Shown here: positions 58,206 through 64,000 of the stretch, piece after piece
Layout of the letters: every line of letters begins with the position of its first letter
Numbering within the stretch: position 1 is the stretch's first letter
Assembly (NCBI GenBank): GCA_028711215.1
Contig: JAQTSO010000002.1
Span: forward strand, 46,696-110,695
DNA length: 64,000 nt
Direction of reading: 5' to 3'
Source of the DNA: Endomicrobiaceae bacterium
Lineage (GTDB): Bacteria > Elusimicrobiota > Endomicrobiia > Endomicrobiales > Endomicrobiaceae
Notes under the pieces: generated by a model
Told to the model about the DNA's origin: nothing
What the model saw: only the letters and a program-made list of their open reading frames with translations
The model's database searches: none
Made by a program: the position numbers and the translations under genes

Positions 58206-59501
58206 ATGTTTTGGCAAAAAGAAATAGAATTTATGGATAGGCAGAAATTATCAACTTTCCAGTTAGAACATATTAATAAATCAATAAAAACTGCAAAAAA
58301 CTCAGAATTTTATAAAAAACAACTCGCAGATATAGATAAAATTAACTCACTTGAAGATATTAAAAATTTACCGTTTACAACAAAAGAAGATTTAAGAAAT
58401 TCTTTTCCCTATGGTTTTTTGGCAACGGATTTGAAAAATGCGGTCAGACTTCATTCTTCTTCAGGAACAACGGGAAATCCTACGGTTGTATTTCATACCG
58501 CGGAAGATATATCAAATTGGGCTAATTTATCTGCAAGGTGTATGTATACGGCAGGTGCAAGAAATACGGATGTTTTTCAAAATACTATGGGCTACGGACT
58601 TTTTACCGGCGGAATAGGATTTCATTACGGAGCCGAAAAACTCGGAATGTTGACAATCCCGGTAGGCCCCGGCAACAGCAAAAGACAAGTTTGGTTTATG
58701 CAAAATTTTAAAACATCGGTTATTCATATTTTACCGAGTTATGCTTTAAGATTATTTCAGACGATAGAAGAAATGAAAATAGATGTGAAAAAAGATTTGA
58801 ATTTAAGAATTGCTTTTATAGGAGCAGAACCACACAGTGAACAAATGCGAAAAAAGATAGAGGAACTCTATCAAATTAAAGCATTTAATTCTTACGGTTT
58901 ATCAGAAATTTGCGGACCGGGTGTTGCTTTTGAATGCCGGTGTCAGGACGGATTGCACGTCTGGGAAGATTTTGTGTATCCTGAAATTGTTGACCCTAAA
59001 ACATTGCAGGTTCTCCAAGACGGTAAAGAAGGCGAACTTGTATTTACAACTTTACAAAGACAGGCAATGCCTCTTATAAGATACAGGACAAGAGACTTAA
59101 CCAAGATAATCAAAGAAAAATGTGCCTGCGGAAGAATTCACAGAAAAATTGCAAGAATTACAGGCAGAACCGATGATATGATGATAATTAACGGAGTTAA
59201 TATATTCCCTATACAGATAGAAAAGACAATTATGGCAATCCCTGAGGCAGGTAAAAATTACATCATTGAAATTTTTGAACAAAATTTTATGGATAAACTT
59301 TGCATTAAACTTGAAATTAACAATGAAAATTTCAGCGGGACATTGCAGGACTTGGAAAAATTGCAAGATAAATTAGAAAACGAATTAAAACAAGAAATAG
59401 GGGTAAGCCCTGTAATAAAATTTGTTGATGCAGGAAGTCTTCCGGTTGAAGAAGGCAAAGCAAAAAGAGTTTTTGATTTAAGAAAAAATAAAAAGACGTA
59501 A
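58206..59501 (+). CDS. paaK: Phenylacetate-CoA ligase family protein
   Basis: LPFTTKEDLRNSFPYGFLA, HSSSGTTGNPTVVFHT, YGLSEICGPGVAFEC, RITGRTDDMMIINGVNIFPIQIE. Confidence 0.93.
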   Translation: MFWQKEIEFMDRQKLSTFQLEHINKSIKTAKNSEFYKKQLADIDKINSLEDIKNLPFTTKEDLRNSFPYGFLATDLKNAVRLHSSSGTTGNPTVVFHTAEDISNWANLSARCMYTAGARNTDVFQNTMGYGLFTGGIGFHYGAEKLGMLTIPVGPGNSKRQVWFMQNFKTSVIHILPSYALRLFQTIEEMKIDVKKDLNLRIAFIGAEPHSEQMRKKIEELYQIKAFNSYGLSEICGPGVAFECRCQDGLHVWEDFVYPEIVDPKTLQVLQDGKEGELVFTTLQRQAMPLIRYRTRDLTKIIKEKCACGRIHRKIARITGRTDDMMIINGVNIFPIQIEKTIMAIPEAGKNYIIEIFEQNFMDKLCIKLEINNENFSGTLQDLEKLQDKLENELKQEIGVSPVIKFVDAGSLPVEEGKAKRVFDLRKNKKT

Positions 59502-59531
59502 AGTCTTTAAAAACAGATGTATGGAGGTAAT

Positions 59532-59957
59532 ATGCCGTATCATATATCAGTATTTTTAGTCAATAGTCCCGGTAAGTTAGAAAAAATTACAAAAATTTTA
59601 GCAGACAACAATATCAATTTGAGGGCTATGTCTCTTGCAAGTTCAGGTGATTTTGGTGTTATGAAGTTACTTGTAAATGATCCGGATAAAGCGTTTGAAG
59701 TGTTAAAGCAAAGTCAATTGACGGTTACAAAAAGACAGATAATTGCCATTGTTGTTGATAATCAGCCGGGAAGTTTTAATAAACTTTTAAATAAATTAAC
59801 AAAAAAAGGTCTCAACATTGAAGATTGCTACGGTTTTTTATTGAATGACGGTAAGACGGCTGCAATAATACTTGAAATTGAAAACCAGCCCAATGCGGAA
59901 CAATTGCTATCCAATATCGGTTGTGATGTTTTAACAGAAGAACAATTATACAACTAG
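59532..59957 (+). CDS. Tandem ACT-domain protein
   Basis: HISVFLVNSPGKLEKITKILADNNINLRAMSLA and VVDNQPGSFNKLLNKLTKKGLNIEDCYGF; start trimmed from 59517. Confidence 0.9.
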   Translation: MPYHISVFLVNSPGKLEKITKILADNNINLRAMSLASSGDFGVMKLLVNDPDKAFEVLKQSQLTVTKRQIIAIVVDNQPGSFNKLLNKLTKKGLNIEDCYGFLLNDGKTAAIILEIENQPNAEQLLSNIGCDVLTEEQLYN

Positions 59958-60000
59958 TTTTAATCATTTTAATATTAAGCCGATATATACAGGAGGAAAG

Positions 60001-61455
60001 ATGATTGCAGTTATAATGGTAAGTGTTTTTGTTATGCTGATGATTGTAGTTGGTTTGTGGGGAATGAAAAAAACAACAACACTTAACGATTTTTTCTTGG
60101 GCGGAAGAAGCATAGGTCCGGTAGTATCCGCTTTTGCTTACGGAACTGCATATTTTTCTGCCGTAATATTTATAGGATTTGCAGGTAAATTCGGATGGGC
60201 ATACGGACTTAATGTTTTATGGATAGCATTGGGGAATGCATTTTTGGGTTCATTTTTGGCTTGGATTGTTTTGGGAAGAAGAACAAGAGTGATGTCTCAA
60301 AATCTAAATGCTATGACAATGCCCGAATTTTTACAATCCAGATATGACGGTAAATATATAAAAACAATTTCAGCGATTTTGATATTTATGTTTTTACTGC
60401 CCTATTCCGCATCAGTATTTAAGGGGCTTGGTTATTTATTTGAAGTAAATTTTAGTATTTCATTTGATTCGGCACTACTGATTATAATGACAATAACGGG
60501 CATATACCTGATACTTGGCGGGTATTTTGCAGTTACGATAACAGATTTTATTCAGGGCTTTATAATGTTAGTAGGCGCTGTTACGATGGCATTACTTTTA
60601 TCGGCAAAAGCCGGTGGCATTATGGCTTCCATACAGGCAATATCTCTAAATTATTATAAACATGTATATTCTGTGGCAAAACCTGATTACTGGCTGTTGG
60701 CATCATTAATCTTTATGACTTCGTTTGGGGCTTGGGGTATGCCGCAAATGATTCAAAAATTTTATTCGGTAAAAAATGAAAAAGTTATAAAAATAGCTAC
60801 TTGGACAACTCTGGCATTTGCAATTATTATTACAACTTGTGCTTATTATACAGGTGCATTAACTCATATTTTCTTTGACTCGCCTATAATGGCAAACGGG
60901 AAGCCCCAATTTGACCAAATGATACCGCAGATGCTAATAACTTATTTGCCTGAAATATTTGTTGCTTTTATACTTCTTTTAATTTTATCCGCATCAATGT
61001 CAACATTATCATCGCTTATTTTGGTGTCAGCCTCGAGCGTTTCAATAGATTTATATAAGGGTAATATCAATCCTAATATTTCAAGCAAAAATTCAGTTGT
61101 AATGATGAGATTTTTAAGCGGAGTATTTATAATTATTTCTTATTTTATAGCAAGATATGAGTTTTCATTTATCGTAACATTAATGTCGTTATCCTGGGGA
61201 GTTATTGCAGGCGGATTTTTGGCTCCGTATGTTTACGGTTTATATTGGAAAAGGACGACCCTTTGGGGTGCAAAAATCGGGATGATTTCCGGTATTGTTA
61301 CGGCAATAATATTATTTTATGTTTTAGGCCCGGCAAAATCGCCTATGTCTGCAAGTATTGCAATAATAATTCCGTTTTTTGTTGTGCCGGCAGTAAGTAT
61401 ATTTACGCAAAAAATAAACAAGAGAACTTTGGTTAAAGCATTTAAAAATATTTAA
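60001..61455 (+). CDS. Sodium:solute symporter (SSS) family transporter
   Basis: LNDFFLGGRSIGPVVSAFAYGTAYFSAVIFIGFAGKFGWAYG; 12-13 TM; ILSASMSTLSSLILVSASSVSIDLY. Confidence 0.92.
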   Translation: MIAVIMVSVFVMLMIVVGLWGMKKTTTLNDFFLGGRSIGPVVSAFAYGTAYFSAVIFIGFAGKFGWAYGLNVLWIALGNAFLGSFLAWIVLGRRTRVMSQNLNAMTMPEFLQSRYDGKYIKTISAILIFMFLLPYSASVFKGLGYLFEVNFSISFDSALLIIMTITGIYLILGGYFAVTITDFIQGFIMLVGAVTMALLLSAKAGGIMASIQAISLNYYKHVYSVAKPDYWLLASLIFMTSFGAWGMPQMIQKFYSVKNEKVIKIATWTTLAFAIIITTCAYYTGALTHIFFDSPIMANGKPQFDQMIPQMLITYLPEIFVAFILLLILSASMSTLSSLILVSASSVSIDLYKGNINPNISSKNSVVMMRFLSGVFIIISYFIARYEFSFIVTLMSLSWGVIAGGFLAPYVYGLYWKRTTLWGAKIGMISGIVTAIILFYVLGPAKSPMSASIAIIIPFFVVPAVSIFTQKINKRTLVKAFKNI

Positions 61456-61533
61456 TTTGCATATCGTTGCAAATAACAAATAATTTATTATATAATACCA
61501 CACAATTATGTTAATTATTTTATGGGGGCAAAA

Positions 61534-62043
61534 ATGGCAGTAGAAAGACTTTTAATTTTGATTAAGCCGGATGGAGTAAAAAAATCTCTGACAGGCAATA
61601 TTTTAACAAAACTTTCAGAGGCAAAACTGACAATTATAGGAGTAAAAGCTCTTAAAGTCAGCAAAGAACTTGCATCGGAACATTACAAGCAATTGAGCGA
61701 CAAACCTTTTTTTAACGAGCTTATTGATTACATTCAGGGGAAAATGTATGGCACCCCTTATGACAGAGTATTTGCGTTTGTTTATCAGGGAGAAGATGCA
61801 ATTGCAAGAATGAGAAGAATTGCCGGCGCTACAAATCCTGAGGAAGCAGATCCTGTTTCAATCAGAGGAGCATACGGAAGAATAACAACAAAAGGTGTTT
61901 ATGAAAATGTTGTTCATTGTTCGTCAGATCCTTTAGAAGCCGAAAGAGAAATTAAGTTGTGGTTTAGTCCTGAAGAATTAACGGAAGAAGTATATCCGAC
62001 TAAAGTTGTAGAAGCTTGCACACGGAAAAAAGTTTGGGCGTAA
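61534..62043 (+). CDS. ndk: Nucleoside diphosphate kinase (with insertion)
   Basis: AVERLLILIKPDGVKKSLTGNIL, RIAGATNPEEADPVSIRGAYG, NVVHCSSDPLEAEREIKLWF; start trimmed from 61522. Confidence 0.93.
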   Translation: MAVERLLILIKPDGVKKSLTGNILTKLSEAKLTIIGVKALKVSKELASEHYKQLSDKPFFNELIDYIQGKMYGTPYDRVFAFVYQGEDAIARMRRIAGATNPEEADPVSIRGAYGRITTKGVYENVVHCSSDPLEAEREIKLWFSPEELTEEVYPTKVVEACTRKKVWA

Positions 62044-62092
62044 AACAGAAAGCTTAGTCTAAGTTTCAATTTTAATCAAGAGGTAAGTAAAA

Positions 62093-63859
62093 ATGACAAC
62101 ACCGTTACAGAAATGGGTACAGGAAGTATCAGATTTAATGACACCGGACAAAGTTTATTGGATGAATGGTTCTGATGAAGAAGCAAAAGAACTTGCAAAA
62201 ATGGCAGAATCAGAAAAAGTAAACGGTAATCCAATTTTAACTAAATTAAATGATAAGGAATATCCAAATTCTTATTATCACCGGTCAAACCCAAATGATG
62301 TTGCCAGAACAGAGCATTTAACTTTTGTTTGTTTGCCGAACAAAGACGATGTAGGTTCAAACAATATTTGGATGGATCCGAAAGAAGCAAAAGAAAAAAT
62401 GAACGGATTATTTAAAGGTTGTATGAAAGGCAGAACAATGTATGTTATTCCTTTTGTTATGGGAAATCCAAAATCAAATTATGCAAAAAACTGCGTACAG
62501 TTTACAGATTCTCTGTATGTCGCTCTCAGTATGAGAATTATGACAAGAGTCGGAGATGTTGCAGTTGAAAGAATCGGAAATTCTGATGATTTTTTCAAAG
62601 GATACCACTCAATAGGAGACGTTAATCCCGACAGAAGATTTATTATGCATTTCCCGCATGAAAATACAGTTATGAGTTTCGGCTCAGGTTACGGCGGAAA
62701 CGCATTACTCGGTAAGAAATGTTATTCATTAAGAATAGGTTCATATCTTGGCTATAAAGAAGGCTGGCTTGCAGAACATATGATTGTTATAGGAGTTGAA
62801 GATCCTCAAGGCAAAAAAACATATTTTCTCGGGGCATTTCCTTCAGCATGCGGTAAAACAAATTTAGCATTACTTGACCCTGTATTAAAAGGATATAAAG
62901 TTTGGACTATAGGCGATGACATTGCATGGATAAACGTCGGGCCTGACGGTCAACTATATGCAATTAATCCTGAAGCGGGTTTTTTCGGAGTAGCACCGGG
63001 AACAGGTGAAAAAACAAATCCTGTTATGATTGATACTTTAAAAAGTGATAAATTTTTCCCTACGCTTTTTACAAATACTGCAGTAGATAATGATAATAAT
63101 ACACCTTGGTGGGAAGGATTAAGTAAAGAAATCCCTGAAAATATGACAGAATGGCAGGGTGCAAAATATGATAAGACATCAGGAAAACCTGCAGCTCATC
63201 CAAATTCAAGATTTACGGTTTCTGCAAAGTGTTGCCCTACAATGTCAGATGAATTTGAAAATCCTCAGGGAGTACCTATTTCAGGTATTATATTCGGCGG
63301 AAGAAGAGAGAAAACAATGCCGTTAGTTTATGAATGTTCAAGTTGGGATCACGGCGTATTTACGGCTTCAATTATAGGTTCTGAAACAACAGCAGCACAG
63401 GCAGGAGCATCAGGGGTTGTCAGAAGAGACCCGATGGCTATGCTTCCTTTCTGCGGTTATAATATGGCGGATTATTTCACACATTGGTTAAGTTTTAAAA
63501 ACAGAGCAAAAAAACTTCCTAAAATATTTATGGTTAACTGGTTTAGAAAAGATGAAAACGGTAAATTTATGTGGCCGGGTTTCAGAGATAATTCAAGAAT
63601 ATTGAAATGGATGATAGACAGAATTGAAGGTACAGTTGAAGCACAGGAAAAAGAATTAGGCTTATTCCCGAAAATTGAAGACATGGATTTATCAAACTTA
63701 AATATTTCAAAAGAGATAATGGAAAAACTTTTGAGTATTTCAAAAGAAGAATGGAAATCTGAAATAGTTATGATTGAAGAATTCTATGCTAAGTTTGGCG
63801 ATAAGATGCCTAAAGAACTTAAAGATCAATTGGATATATTGAAGAAAAAATTCGCTTAA
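62093..63859 (+). CDS. pckG: Phosphoenolpyruvate carboxykinase (GTP)
   Basis: GSGYGGNALLGKKCYSLRI, FPSACGKTNLALL, GDDIAWINVGPDGQLYAINPEAGFFGVAPGT, NWFRKDENGKFMWPGFRDNSRILKWM. Confidence 0.97.
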   Translation: MTTPLQKWVQEVSDLMTPDKVYWMNGSDEEAKELAKMAESEKVNGNPILTKLNDKEYPNSYYHRSNPNDVARTEHLTFVCLPNKDDVGSNNIWMDPKEAKEKMNGLFKGCMKGRTMYVIPFVMGNPKSNYAKNCVQFTDSLYVALSMRIMTRVGDVAVERIGNSDDFFKGYHSIGDVNPDRRFIMHFPHENTVMSFGSGYGGNALLGKKCYSLRIGSYLGYKEGWLAEHMIVIGVEDPQGKKTYFLGAFPSACGKTNLALLDPVLKGYKVWTIGDDIAWINVGPDGQLYAINPEAGFFGVAPGTGEKTNPVMIDTLKSDKFFPTLFTNTAVDNDNNTPWWEGLSKEIPENMTEWQGAKYDKTSGKPAAHPNSRFTVSAKCCPTMSDEFENPQGVPISGIIFGGRREKTMPLVYECSSWDHGVFTASIIGSETTAAQAGASGVVRRDPMAMLPFCGYNMADYFTHWLSFKNRAKKLPKIFMVNWFRKDENGKFMWPGFRDNSRILKWMIDRIEGTVEAQEKELGLFPKIEDMDLSNLNISKEIMEKLLSISKEEWKSEIVMIEEFYAKFGDKMPKELKDQLDILKKKFA

Positions 63860-63904
63860 TCAGGAAGATTAGATGTTGGGCGGATTTGCAAAGCAAACCG
63901 AAGT

Positions 63905-63975
63905 AGCTGGGAAGTTTGGAAGCTTGGTAACAGCAAAGACTAAAACGATAACGGCAAAAGACAAAAAGCAAAGGT
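63905..63975. repeat. Dispersed AGCTTCC-type intergenic repeat, copy 3 (degenerate)
   Basis: agtagctgggaagtttggaagcttggtaacagcaaagac; reverse complement resembles copies near 15431 and 47868. Confidence 0.5.
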
Positions 63976-64000
63976 AAAAAATGGAAAAAGAAAAAGATTT

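Overview
AT-rich bacterial chromosomal window, almost fully coding and diderm. Envelope genes include waaA/kdtA, a heptosyltransferase, an RND pump, TolC and PorV-like barrels. The gene mix (type IV pilin array, Lys-rich histone-like protein with YLYF repeats, GTP-PEPCK, PaaK+ACT pair) resembles Elusimicrobiota-type genomes, but that assignment is inference only. Most genes are housekeeping or envelope genes. The parts worth a second look are: (1) a tandem SGNH-hydrolase-like gene array with one decayed copy at the left edge; (2) a ~450-nt intergenic block made of two nested inverted-repeat elements (7917-8364); (3) a DUF374-GT9 fusion; (4) a strongly promoted small membrane protein; (5) an RND-TolC-TetR operon with no adaptor gene and a predicted leaderless TetR transcript; (6) clpB preceded by a CIRCE operator; (7) an un-called 32-aa peptide gene with its own consensus promoter and a perfect-palindrome terminator, whose W-x-x-P-x-L motif recalls RiPP leaders; (8) a dispersed AGCTTCC-type intergenic repeat family; (9) a four-gene pilin array with near-identical copies and an orphan promoter/terminator unit. 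I saw no convincing new defence or mobile system. The strongest candidates for something undescribed are the 32-aa peptide gene, the structured intergenic block and the orphan unit in the pilin array. All calls come from reading the sequence; no database search was run.
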